The notes under the pieces: generated by a model | Told to the model about the DNA's origin: nothing | What the model saw: only the letters and a program-made list of their open reading frames with translations | The model's database searches: none | Shown: piece by piece, positions 1-8,409 of the stretch | How the letters are laid out: the number at the start of each line of letters is the position of its first letter | How positions within the stretch are numbered: position 1 is the first letter of the stretch | Program-made: the position numbers and the translations under genes | NCBI RefSeq assembly: GCF_019204005.1 | Contig: NZ_JAGSPA010000003.1 | Span: forward strand, 124,001-188,000 | Direction of reading: 5' to 3' | DNA: 64,000 nucleotides | Source: Pacificimonas pallii | GTDB taxonomy: Bacteria; Pseudomonadota; Alphaproteobacteria; Sphingomonadales; Sphingomonadaceae

Positions 1-2499
1 ACGGATGGTGGCAACGTTCACCGACTGGATCTCGACAAAATTGGCAAATCCACTGCTCGCGTCCCGTCCGATCAGCGCGCAGAACTGGTTGTCCAGGGTC
101 GGCGCGTCATAACAGGCGTTGAAGATGGACTGCGTGTTCGGGCGAATGACCGCGTCCTCCAGTTCGATGTCGAAGTAATCGACGCTGAGGGTCAGCCCGC
201 TGATGAACGGTGGCCGCCAGACGGCGCCGACCGTTTTCGTCAGTGCAGTTTCCTCCTGCAGGTTCGGGTTGCCGCCGGTGAGCGCCGGGAAGAACGTGCC
301 AAGCAACGGATTGAAAGTCGCCGGATCGACGCCAAGTGCGTTCAGCGCGGTGGCGCAGTTGGCCTGCCGCGTTGCCGAACCCAGCGTGACGTTGGTCGTC
401 GAGCAGGGGTCGAACTGCCCCAGGCTGGTCGATGTATTGGTACGCGGCTCGAAAAGCTCCTGAATGTTGGGCGCGCGCACTGCGGACGAAATGGTACCGC
501 GCAACGTCAGCCCCGCGACCGTATCCCACTGCGCACCCAGCTTCCAGGTACTCGTATCGCCGATGGTGGAATAATGCGAGTAACGATAGGCACCATCCAC
601 GACCAGGCTGCGGAATACCGGCCCCCGCCCCTCGATCAGCGGCAGCGACACCTCTCCGAACAGTTCGACCACGTTGAAGCGGCCTTCGATGTCGCGTCCG
701 GCAAAGGAGGCGACGGTACGGGTGGACCCTGACAGCTCGTCGAAATCGGTCGCGGATGTCTCCTTGCGGTACTCCGCGCCAGCCACGAAAGACGCCGGAC
801 CACCGGGCAGGTTGAAAAAGCCGCCCGTATCACCATTCACATAACCCTGGAGCACGAATTGTTCGTTTTTCGTGCTGACGGTCGTCGGAATCCATATCCA
901 CGCACGTGCAGCATCATTCGCGGCGTCGTTCTTCGTGAATGGATCGAACGGCACGCATCCACCGCCAGCACCGGGGCTAAAGCTGACCGCCCCCAATGCC
1001 GGATCGAACGAGGTCGCCAGAAAATCGCTGCTCAACCCGGTGAAACTGTTCGGATCGATTGTGCTACGGCATACGACCTGGCCGGTCACCGGATCGACGA
1101 CGGAATCGATGGCGGCGATGTACCGGTCGAACATGCGATTGTTGGTGACCGTTTGCAGCCTGTCGACGCGGCCGAAGTTCGCCGAAACGTCATACCCCAG
1201 ATGTTCGGTCATCTGACCGCGGGCGCCAACGACGGCGCGCAGTGTTTCCTTGTCGATGATGGAATTTTCGAACCCGCTGTCGATGTCCCATCGGTTGAAG
1301 AAAATGGGCGCGCCGCCCGCTGCCGTGACGATATTCGCCGGCAGGAACGCGTTGTCGACCGCGGTCGGCATGCCCACCGTCAGCGTGTGCTGATCGACCG
1401 CTTGGTTCTGCACATCTGAATAATGGAAATTCACATAGGGTGTGAAGGCCTCCGATACCTCGAATTGGCCGATGGCTGTCACGATGTGCCGCTCGTTCGA
1501 CGGCCGGATGCCCTGGGCAAACAGGATCCAGTTGGGCAGGCCATCGCCGCCGATTTCACCCGTGCCGGCAAAACTGCCGATATTGACCCCATGTTCGAAC
1601 GGCGTGCCGTCACCGTTGAACCCGTTGGAAAAAATCGCAAACGGGTCAATCCGCGCGCCGCCCTCGGTAAAGAAGGATTCCCGCGTGCCCGGCGCCAGCA
1701 CGAACTCCGGCGTCGATCCGTTCAGATTGTCGATCTGCTCATGCACATCGACGCTCGACTGCGGACGCGCCGTCGCCAAGGTCAGCGGCCGTTCGCCATA
1801 AGTGTAGTTCAGCGTAAGGTTGCCGCGCCCGTCGGCGAAATTCTTGCCAGCGGTCACTGCGTAGACCTGATCGCGGAAATCGCCGTCCTCGGCATCGCCA
1901 TATTGCGCGTCGAAGGCCAGGCCGTCAAAATCCTTCTTGAGGACGAAATTGACAACGCCGGTCACCGCATCGGCGCCGTAAATGGCCGAGGCGCCGCCAG
2001 TCAGCACGTCGACCCGCTCAATCATTGCCGGGGGGATGACGTTGGTGTCGACGGCGGTGGATCCGGCAAATCCGCCGATGAACCGCTGTCCGTCAATCAG
2101 AACCAATGTGCGGTTCGCCCCCAGATTGCGAAGGTTGAGGACATTCTCGCCCGAACTCACTTCGCTCTCACCTTCAGATCCGACCAGCGAGCCGACTTCC
2201 TTTACCATCTCCTGCACACTGGTTTCACCCGTATAGGCAAGCGCCTGACTGTCGAGCGACGTCACGGGGTTCGGCGATTCCAGATTGGGCGAACGGATGC
2301 GCGTACCGGTGACGACGATCTCTGCGTCGTCTGCCTCACTCGGGGGAATTTCCGCAGCTGCTACTGGCGCCTGGCCGGGCGGGACGTCAGCACCAGCTCC
2401 ACTGGTCGGCTCCTGCTGCGCGAAGGCTGCGCTTGCCGTGGCGACCGCCATGATCGACGCACTGGTTGCGAACGCTTTAAAATACACAGATTTTTTCAT
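1..2499 (-). CDS. TonB-dependent receptor, 3' end missing (window edge)
   Basis: Outer-membrane, TonB-energised importer; the substrate is unknown. The frame is open from the ATG at 2499 to base 1 (833 codons, no stop), so the C-terminal barrel end lies outside the window. Residues 1-28 form a signal peptide ending AAFAQ. A TonB-box-like EIVVTGTRI precedes a plug domain with VLIDGQR and GGASAIYGADAVTGVVNFVLK. The barrel includes SSAVRAPNIQELFEP. There is no N-terminal signalling (STN) domain. It diverges from an AraC-type regulator that probably controls it. I see no iron- or vitamin-specific signature, so the ligand stays open. Confidence 0.93.
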   Translation of the reverse strand, partial: MKKSVYFKAFATSASIMAVATASAAFAQQEPTSGAGADVPPGQAPVAAAEIPPSEADDAEIVVTGTRIRSPNLESPNPVTSLDSQALAYTGETSVQEMVKEVGSLVGSEGESEVSSGENVLNLRNLGANRTLVLIDGQRFIGGFAGSTAVDTNVIPPAMIERVDVLTGGASAIYGADAVTGVVNFVLKKDFDGLAFDAQYGDAEDGDFRDQVYAVTAGKNFADGRGNLTLNYTYGERPLTLATARPQSSVDVHEQIDNLNGSTPEFVLAPGTRESFFTEGGARIDPFAIFSNGFNGDGTPFEHGVNIGSFAGTGEIGGDGLPNWILFAQGIRPSNERHIVTAIGQFEVSEAFTPYVNFHYSDVQNQAVDQHTLTVGMPTAVDNAFLPANIVTAAGGAPIFFNRWDIDSGFENSIIDKETLRAVVGARGQMTEHLGYDVSANFGRVDRLQTVTNNRMFDRYIAAIDSVVDPVTGQVVCRSTIDPNSFTGLSSDFLATSFDPALGAVSFSPGAGGGCVPFDPFTKNDAANDAARAWIWIPTTVSTKNEQFVLQGYVNGDTGGFFNLPGGPASFVAGAEYRKETSATDFDELSGSTRTVASFAGRDIEGRFNVVELFGEVSLPLIEGRGPVFRSLVVDGAYRYSHYSTIGDTSTWKLGAQWDTVAGLTLRGTISSAVRAPNIQELFEPRTNTSTSLGQFDPCSTTNVTLGSATRQANCATALNALGVDPATFNPLLGTFFPALTGGNPNLQEETALTKTVGAVWRPPFISGLTLSVDYFDIELEDAVIRPNTQSIFNACYDAPTLDNQFCALIGRDASSGFANFVEIQSVNVATIR

Positions 2500-2570
2500 G
2501 AGCCATCCCTGATAATTTGCTCTCCACCGGCACAATCCACGCCCCGCGCCTCAATGAAGAGAGTTGATCG

Positions 2571-2586
2571 TGTCATTTCTATGACA
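2571..2586. promoter_or_regulatory. Inverted repeat between divergent receptor and AraC gene
   Basis: TGTCAT-N4-ATGACA is a perfect 6-bp-arm inverted repeat in the 214-bp spacer between the receptor start (2499) and the regulator start (2714). A second short palindrome, AATTGCGCAATT, lies at 2629-2640. The position suits an operator. The binding protein is not known, and AraC proteins more often use direct repeats. Confidence 0.4.
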
Positions 2587-2713
2587 ATTTCACCCCACGT
2601 CATGATGCAAACCAAAACAAAAATGATGAATTGCGCAATTTTGCTGCATACAGGTGCGAAACCAGCTATCTCTCGGCGATGCCGCGACTGGTGGGAGGAA
2701 ACGCGACCTAAAT

Positions 2714-3745
2714 ATGACCGAAATATTCGATATGGCCCGCATGCAGACGGTCTACGGCGCATTCAACGCGGCGCTTGGTAGGCGCGAAAGTCCTGTGTCC
2801 CCCGTTCATGTCGTCAGCGACCCAAACGCCAATGGCATGCTTTTGATGAACAGCATCGGCAGAAAGGCAAAGACTGCTGATCGCGGATATTGGGAAGTAC
2901 TGCGCGCCGATGACGACCTCCTGATCTGCGCTGCGAACGACTATTATGATGAATGTTTCCATTATGATGTGCAGACGGGCATGGATGTTTTATCGATCCG
3001 TTTCATCTATGCTGGGGAACTGGGTATCCGTGCCCCGGGCGAACCTGACGATGTCTGTTTCAGTGCGCGAACCGCGTCGGTTCTCAGCGTCACCGAGGAG
3101 ATGCCCTACGAACTGTTGATCCGGGAACGGCGGCAGCTGCTGTCGGTCACCCTTCATCTTTCCGAACAGAGATTATGGGAGGAGGTGGGGTTCGATCTCG
3201 ATCAGGGCGCAGCCCTGCTCAACGCGCTGCAAAGCGGTGGCATCCAGGGCGTCGTCCCCATGACGGCAGGCATGAACAATGGCGTTCTCGATATTCTGTC
3301 CAACCGTTTCAGCGGCGGTCTTCGCGGCCGCTATATGATGACCAAAGCGCAGGAATTGCTCTGCCTGCTGGTCGACAGCGCCCAGCGGACCGCCGGCTTA
3401 GGTTTCGAACCCGCAGCACTGACCGGGCATGACCGCGAACGGGTCCGGCAGGCACGTTCGATCCTGCTCGACAACTTCATCGAGCCGCCCAGCGCGGATA
3501 GCCTGGCGCGCCAGGTCGGCCTCAACCGCACCACGCTACGCCGCGGCTTCAAGGAGCAGTTCGGACAGACCATCGCGCATTTCTGCCACCAGCGCCGTAT
3601 GCACCTCGCGCGTCAGTTGCTGGCAGATCCGATTTGGAACGTGGCGGCCGTTGCCGAGGAAGTAGGGTATAGTCAGCCGACCAACTTCACCGCTGCCTTC
3701 CGGCGTTATTTTGGCGCGCTCCCAAAGGATTTCCGGCGCCACTAA
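2714..3745 (+). CDS. AraC-family transcriptional regulator (PchR-like)
   Basis: DNA-binding regulator of 343 aa. The C-terminal ~100 residues hold two helix-turn-helix units (SLARQVGLNRTTLRRGFKEQ and AAVAEEVGYSQPTNFTAAFRRYFG), the AraC/XylS signature. The N-terminal ~220 residues are a ligand or dimer domain I cannot assign. I chose the ATG at 2714; a GTG 20 codons upstream is also in frame. A GGGAGG (2693-2698) sits about 15 nt before the ATG, a little far. Divergence from a TonB receptor is the usual arrangement of PchR-type regulators of siderophore or nutrient uptake, so control of that receptor is the likely job. Confidence 0.85.
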   Translation: MTEIFDMARMQTVYGAFNAALGRRESPVSPVHVVSDPNANGMLLMNSIGRKAKTADRGYWEVLRADDDLLICAANDYYDECFHYDVQTGMDVLSIRFIYAGELGIRAPGEPDDVCFSARTASVLSVTEEMPYELLIRERRQLLSVTLHLSEQRLWEEVGFDLDQGAALLNALQSGGIQGVVPMTAGMNNGVLDILSNRFSGGLRGRYMMTKAQELLCLLVDSAQRTAGLGFEPAALTGHDRERVRQARSILLDNFIEPPSADSLARQVGLNRTTLRRGFKEQFGQTIAHFCHQRRMHLARQLLADPIWNVAAVAEEVGYSQPTNFTAAFRRYFGALPKDFRRH

Positions 3746-3905
3746 TCCGCGAAGCCTGGCTGGACGACATATGCGTCCGGCATAACGAGTGTTGCGCCAT
3801 CCATCATTCATATTGCGGCGGGCATCCACGCCCGCTTCGTAACGGGGGGCGTGTGGTGCTAGGACGCACGGATTGCGACATGGGGGAGGACTGGTCTTGT
3901 CATAT

Positions 3906-4571
3906 ATGAATAACTTCACGCGGCGGACCATGCCGCACATTCTTGGCGCCGGGCTCTTGCTCCAGGCCTGCTCCGTGTCGGTGCCGACCGACAAGCAGGC
4001 CGACAATGTCGTCGTCGCGGATTTGCCGCAGGTCGTTCTTGATACCTCGGCAGGTGAGATCGTGCTGGAAGTCGACAGCAAACGCGCGCCCGTCACTGCC
4101 GCCAATTTTCTTGGCCATGTCGAATTGGGCGCCTATGACGGCGGCAAATTTTACCGGGCGGTGCGGCTCGACACCGATCGCGGCACACCGCCTATCGAGG
4201 TGATCCAGGGCGGCCGCGGTCTGGAGTTCGAGGACGATATTCCCGGCATCGCGCACGAACCGACCAGCAGCACCGGCCTGCGCCACCTCGACGGCACCAT
4301 CTCCATGTCGCGTAGCGAACCGGGCAGTGCGACGACGGAATTCTTCATCACCATCGGCGACCAACCCGCACTCGATGCTGGCGGGACGCGGGCCGCAGAC
4401 GGTCTCGGCTTCGCTGCATTCGGCCGCGTAATCCTCGGCATGGATGTCGTGCGCGCCATTCAGGCTATGCCCGCCAATGGTGCGGCGCCCGACCCTTATG
4501 TCGAGGGACAAATGCTTGACCCCGTCGTCACCATCACCACCGCTTCCCGCCGCAAGGGCGCTGCCAAATGA
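3906..4571 (+). CDS. Cyclophilin-type peptidyl-prolyl isomerase, lipoprotein
   Basis: Prolyl cis-trans isomerase of 221 aa, probably lipid-anchored in the periplasm. The N-terminus MNNFTRRTM followed by GAGLLLQAC is a lipoprotein signal with a lipobox. The cyclophilin domain starts near residue 40 (VVLDTSAGEIVLEVD, KFYRAVR, VIQGG) and includes TEFFITIGDQPALD and FGRVILGMDVVRAI. The ATG at 3906 lies 15 nt after GGGGGAGGA; an in-frame TTG at 3897 has better spacing (6 nt) and could be the true start. It overlaps the FKBP gene by 4 nt (ATGA), so the two isomerases are translationally coupled. Confidence 0.9.
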   Translation: MNNFTRRTMPHILGAGLLLQACSVSVPTDKQADNVVVADLPQVVLDTSAGEIVLEVDSKRAPVTAANFLGHVELGAYDGGKFYRAVRLDTDRGTPPIEVIQGGRGLEFEDDIPGIAHEPTSSTGLRHLDGTISMSRSEPGSATTEFFITIGDQPALDAGGTRAADGLGFAAFGRVILGMDVVRAIQAMPANGAAPDPYVEGQMLDPVVTITTASRRKGAAK

Positions 4572-5113
4572 GGATACCCGCTATGCCATGCTGCGCGATT
4601 GCCCCTTACGCTGCCGCCTGCGCACTGATCGCGCTAACGACCGCCTGCGCCCCGCGTCCCGCCAGGCCGGCGGCGACCGATGCGCCGCCCGCGGCAAGCC
4701 TTGATCCCGACAGCGCCTGGCTGCACGACAATGCGGCAAAGGTCGGCGTGCGAACGCTGCCCGGCCTGCAATATGAAATCGTCGAATCCGGCCCGGAAGA
4801 TGGCGTCCCTCCCACGCTCTCCGACGATGTCACTGTCCATTATGAAGGGCGGCTGGTGAACGGGGAGATATTCGATTCCTCCTTTGAGCGCGGCGAGCCG
4901 TCCACTTTCCCGCTTCGCCGCCTGATCCCGGGCTGGGGCATCGCCCTGCGCCTGATGCGCCCGGGCGATGAATGGATCGTCACCATCCCGCCGGAAATGG
5001 CCTATGGCGCGAAAGGGGTCGGCCCGATTCCGGGGGACAGCGTCCTGATCTTCCGCATCCGCCTGATCGAACACAGCCCGACGCCCAAGACTCCGTCTCC
5101 CCCCGAGGAATGA
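4568..5113 (+). CDS. FKBP-type peptidyl-prolyl isomerase, lipoprotein
   Basis: Second isomerase of the pair, 181 aa. A signal segment ending ALTTAC gives a lipobox cysteine, so this protein too should be membrane-anchored on the periplasmic side. A Pro/Ala-rich linker leads to one FKBP_C domain (about residues 85-168) with VTVHYEGRLVNGEIFDSSFERG, a PLRRLIPGW segment and a PEMAYGAKGVGPIPGDSVLIF ending, all hallmark FKBP active-site regions. It lacks the dimerisation domain of FkpA/Mip proteins. The start overlaps the cyclophilin stop. Confidence 0.92.
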   Translation: MRIPAMPCCAIAPYAAACALIALTTACAPRPARPAATDAPPAASLDPDSAWLHDNAAKVGVRTLPGLQYEIVESGPEDGVPPTLSDDVTVHYEGRLVNGEIFDSSFERGEPSTFPLRRLIPGWGIALRLMRPGDEWIVTIPPEMAYGAKGVGPIPGDSVLIFRIRLIEHSPTPKTPSPPEE

Positions 5114-5308
5114 TTGGGCAGTTCCCTTATCGTGTGAACCCGATGGGGTAGCGGACCGCCAATCTACTTGTGGACCGGCTTCGCGCCGCTCGGAGTTCGC
5201 CTTCCGCATTCCCTCGGGGGCATCTCGACATGAAATTCCGGATTTATTCTCTTTTTTTCCTAAAGCTTTGCGATCATCACAGTCTCGCCGCCAGTTCAAA
5301 CATTGATG

Positions 5309-5324
5309 AAACCGTGAACGGTTT
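5309..5324. promoter_or_regulatory. Inverted repeat upstream of second TonB receptor
   Basis: AAACCGT-GA-ACGGTTT is a perfect 7-bp-arm inverted repeat followed by two further T. It lies 85 bp before the receptor ATG at 5410 in a 296-bp spacer with no gene. It could be an operator, perhaps for the response regulator encoded downstream; that assignment is inference. Confidence 0.35.
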
Positions 5325-5409
5325 TTCAGCGATGCGAGCCCCATTCAATCTTTGTGCAAGCAACATGCGTCAGCCATGTTCAATCATAATTGTCAGGGGG
5401 ACTTCCGGA

Positions 5410-8298
5410 ATGAAAAACAAGTTAAAAGAAAACGCACCGATGGGCGTGTGCGCCGCACTTCTAGCTACGTCATTCTTGGCAGTTGGTGGGATCACGCCTG
5501 CTTTGGCTCAGGCAATACCGGAAACGACAGAAAAGGATGAGCCGGAAGAGGTCATCGTGGTTACGGGCTCGCGCCTCGAAGGCGTGGTCTCGACGTCCCA
5601 AACCATTACCATCGACAAGACTGAGATCGATGCGCGGGGATATAATAGTGTCGAGGATATCCTTTCCGGGCTCCCGCAGAATTTCAATTCCATCAACAGC
5701 GCGACGACCAGTCTTGCGGGCACTGGACAGCCGGGCAGTAGCGTCGGCAACGCGCAGCGGTTCGGTGGCCAGTCGGCAGCAAATTTGCGTGGGCTGGGTG
5801 AAAACAACGTCCTGGTTCTTGTAAACGGCCGCCGTCAGGCCTCCTCGGCAAGTATCGAATTCGAATCGCTGGGGCGTGTTGGCGCGGTCAACCTGTCGAC
5901 CATTCCCTTCGCGGCTATCGAGCGGGTCGAAATATTGCTCGACGGGGCGAGCTCCATTTACGGTTCCGACGCCATTGGCGGCGTCATCAATTTCATCCTG
6001 AAGCGCGATTTTTCCGGCTTTGAAATCTCCGGCCGCCACGAAATTGGAAAGAATGGGGGCGATTCCACAACGATCGATGCTCTCTTCGGCACAAGCTGGG
6101 GTACCGGCAACATCACCGTGAGCGGCAGTTGGCGGCGCGAGGATCCCGTTTCCACCGCGAAAGCTGGCTTCACGACTCTCGACAGATCGGCGCTCGGAGG
6201 CGTGGACGGGCGTCAATTCGGACAGCCCGCCCTGATTTATCTGCCATCTGACGACTTTAACTCAATCGGCCAATTGGCGCTGGACGATGATGGAACCACA
6301 CCTTTGACAGCGGCTGATCTGGCTGGGGCGACGGGTAGGTTGATCTCACCCACGGCAACGGTGGATACCGTACAGCCCTTCTTCGGCGCGGAGGGCGAGA
6401 ATTGGTCGACCACCGCAACCTTCGAGCAGCATTTTGGTGACCGTCTCAGGGTTTATGCGGATGCCCAGCTTTCAAAGGATCGGTCGCTCGTGATCTATCC
6501 GTCGGTCGGATATATTTATTCGTTCTCATTGGCTGATGACGATTATGGCAGACTGCTGGTCATTCCCACGACCAACGCTTTCAACGACACGGGGCAGGAC
6601 CTTCTGATTGAGGCCGTTCTGGAACGCGAATCATTGGAAGGTATCGCGCCGGAATCCGAGCGTATGACTTCCGATTTGCGTTATGGAGGCGCAGTGGGAT
6701 TCGAATATCAGATTTCGGATACATGGTCGGCGGATATTTCCGCGGCCATCAGCAGAACCGAAACCGACTATGACAACGATTATTACCTGCTCAATCTCAG
6801 GAAACTTCAGGAACTCGCCAATAGCAGCGACCCGGCGGTTGCATTCAATCCATTTGGCAACGGCACGGCACAGGTCGATCTGACGAGCGTATTCGACACC
6901 GAAAGCGGGCCGGATTCCCTCGATCAGAATTACGTCACGTCCGTAAAGACGTTGCAGGCCACTTTCAAAGGCGAGTTGTTCGATCTGCCGGGGGGCCCTG
7001 TTCGCACGGCGGTCGGCGGCGAACTTCGCTGGGAGTCCATGACGTTTTCGGACAGGAACGTTTTCGGTTCCGGTGATACCCGGGGTATCTTCGCTGTCGC
7101 CTCGCCGAAACGTGAACTGGCGGCTGCTTATGCCGAACTTAGCGTTCCGCTGGTCGGCCAGGCGAACGATGTCCCCCTTATCGACAGTCTCGAGATCAAT
7201 CTGTCGGGCCGTTACGACAGCTATTCTTCAAAAGTGACAACGCCCGACACGACTATCGACAATCAATATAATGAATTCAGTCCAATGATCGGCGTGGCCT
7301 GGTATCCCATACGCGGATTGAAAATTCGCGGCAATTGGAGCCGTGCATTTCGTGCGCCGACCATAACACAGGTGTTTCAGGCGCGCCGGTTAAGTGTGAC
7401 GTACAGTCCCTTTGTTGCATATAACTTCATTCTTGATGATCCGTTTCTTCCAGACGGCGTAACCGATCCAGCTGCGGTCGCACCGCCATTGGAACTCTAC
7501 AATGGCTCGAACAATAATCTTAAAGGTGAAACGTCCGAATCCTGGTCTGTCGGCGCCCATTGGAATTTTGACTTCCTTGATAGCGCTTATATCAGCGTGA
7601 ATTTTAACGACATCACAATCAGAAATCAGATTTCGGGAACCTACAGTATCGTTCGCGATCCCGAGACCTGGTTGGCCGGTGGCTTTGGTCCGAACGGCCC
7701 TGCCAATAGCGTCGAGCGTAATTCTGAAGGGTTTATCACCGCGATCAATTCGATACCGTTCAACATCAACGGGACAGAAAGCCAGTCACTGGATCTGGGC
7801 GCAGGCTTCGGCGTCCATACCGATGTCGGCCGCCTGTTCTTCGACTGGTCGGCAACGCATACGATCAAAACCGAGCGCGATGCTCTGGGTGTGGTTTCGC
7901 GTTTGAACGACACCGATATTGGCCTACCGAGCTGGGCGCATACTTTTACGCTGCGCTGGGACGCAGAAAAATACGGTGCCGCTCTGACGATCAATCATAC
8001 CGGATCATACGACAATCTGGCAGGTACGGCTAACATACTCAGCTTCCGCAGCAAACGCGTCAATTCCCGCTTCGTCGATGAAAATGATCTGTACGACAGG
8101 GTCGATTCCTACACGACGGTCGACTTGACGGGTCGCTATAAATTCGAATCCTTGGGAGCGGAAATTTCTGCTGGTGTGATCGATCTCTTTAACGCGGAAT
8201 TTCCTTACTATAATAATGTTTCCGGTGCGCCGTTTGATCTTCGTCACGTCGATCCGCGGGGTCGGCGCGTATTCGTGAAGTTGAGCAAGCGATTTTAG
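5410..8298 (+). CDS. TonB-dependent receptor
   Basis: Outer-membrane active importer, 962 aa. The ATG at 5410 follows a purine-rich AGGGGGA; the longer in-frame reading from 5170 has no ribosome site. The signal peptide ends PALAQ, followed by EEVIVVTGSRL (TonB-box region), a plug with VLVLVNGRRQ and EILLDGASSIYGSDAIGGVINFILKRDF, then a barrel ending in VFVKLSKRF with terminal Phe. There is no STN signalling domain. It is the first gene of a co-directional run with thioredoxin-fold, two-component, DsbD-like, cytochrome and M16 peptidase genes. Its DNA looks AT-richer than the flanking genes. The substrate is unknown. Confidence 0.95.
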   Translation: MKNKLKENAPMGVCAALLATSFLAVGGITPALAQAIPETTEKDEPEEVIVVTGSRLEGVVSTSQTITIDKTEIDARGYNSVEDILSGLPQNFNSINSATTSLAGTGQPGSSVGNAQRFGGQSAANLRGLGENNVLVLVNGRRQASSASIEFESLGRVGAVNLSTIPFAAIERVEILLDGASSIYGSDAIGGVINFILKRDFSGFEISGRHEIGKNGGDSTTIDALFGTSWGTGNITVSGSWRREDPVSTAKAGFTTLDRSALGGVDGRQFGQPALIYLPSDDFNSIGQLALDDDGTTPLTAADLAGATGRLISPTATVDTVQPFFGAEGENWSTTATFEQHFGDRLRVYADAQLSKDRSLVIYPSVGYIYSFSLADDDYGRLLVIPTTNAFNDTGQDLLIEAVLERESLEGIAPESERMTSDLRYGGAVGFEYQISDTWSADISAAISRTETDYDNDYYLLNLRKLQELANSSDPAVAFNPFGNGTAQVDLTSVFDTESGPDSLDQNYVTSVKTLQATFKGELFDLPGGPVRTAVGGELRWESMTFSDRNVFGSGDTRGIFAVASPKRELAAAYAELSVPLVGQANDVPLIDSLEINLSGRYDSYSSKVTTPDTTIDNQYNEFSPMIGVAWYPIRGLKIRGNWSRAFRAPTITQVFQARRLSVTYSPFVAYNFILDDPFLPDGVTDPAAVAPPLELYNGSNNNLKGETSESWSVGAHWNFDFLDSAYISVNFNDITIRNQISGTYSIVRDPETWLAGGFGPNGPANSVERNSEGFITAINSIPFNINGTESQSLDLGAGFGVHTDVGRLFFDWSATHTIKTERDALGVVSRLNDTDIGLPSWAHTFTLRWDAEKYGAALTINHTGSYDNLAGTANILSFRSKRVNSRFVDENDLYDRVDSYTTVDLTGRYKFESLGAEISAGVIDLFNAEFPYYNNVSGAPFDLRHVDPRGRRVFVKLSKRF

Positions 8299-8310
8299 GA
8301 CCGTCCTGAG

Positions 8311-8350
8311 CGGCCCGGAGGGTTTCAATTCTGAAAACTCGGGCCGTTTT
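8311..8350 (+). terminator. Intrinsic terminator or attenuator after TonB receptor
   Basis: CGGCCCG (8311-8317) pairs with CGGGCCG (8340-8346) and TTTT follows. The inner sequence can extend the hairpin (GTTTCA against TGAAAAC). It lies 12 nt after the receptor stop and 60 nt before the next gene, so it probably reduces read-through and sets a lower level for the downstream genes. Confidence 0.65.
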
Positions 8351-8409
8351 CTGGCAAGGGGCCGCCCGCTTTTGCCGGGCACACTATTTGATCCAAAGGA
8401 GATCATAAC

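Noticed and set aside
859-1419. Plus-strand open frame of 186 codons within the first TonB receptor
   Set aside because: It is the antisense of a clearly coding receptor frame; it has no domain, no ribosome site and an unusual Arg/Asp-rich composition typical of shadow frames.
5170-5409. 80-codon upstream extension of the second TonB receptor
   Set aside because: No ribosome site at its start, and the receptor signal peptide begins exactly at the well-placed ATG 5410.
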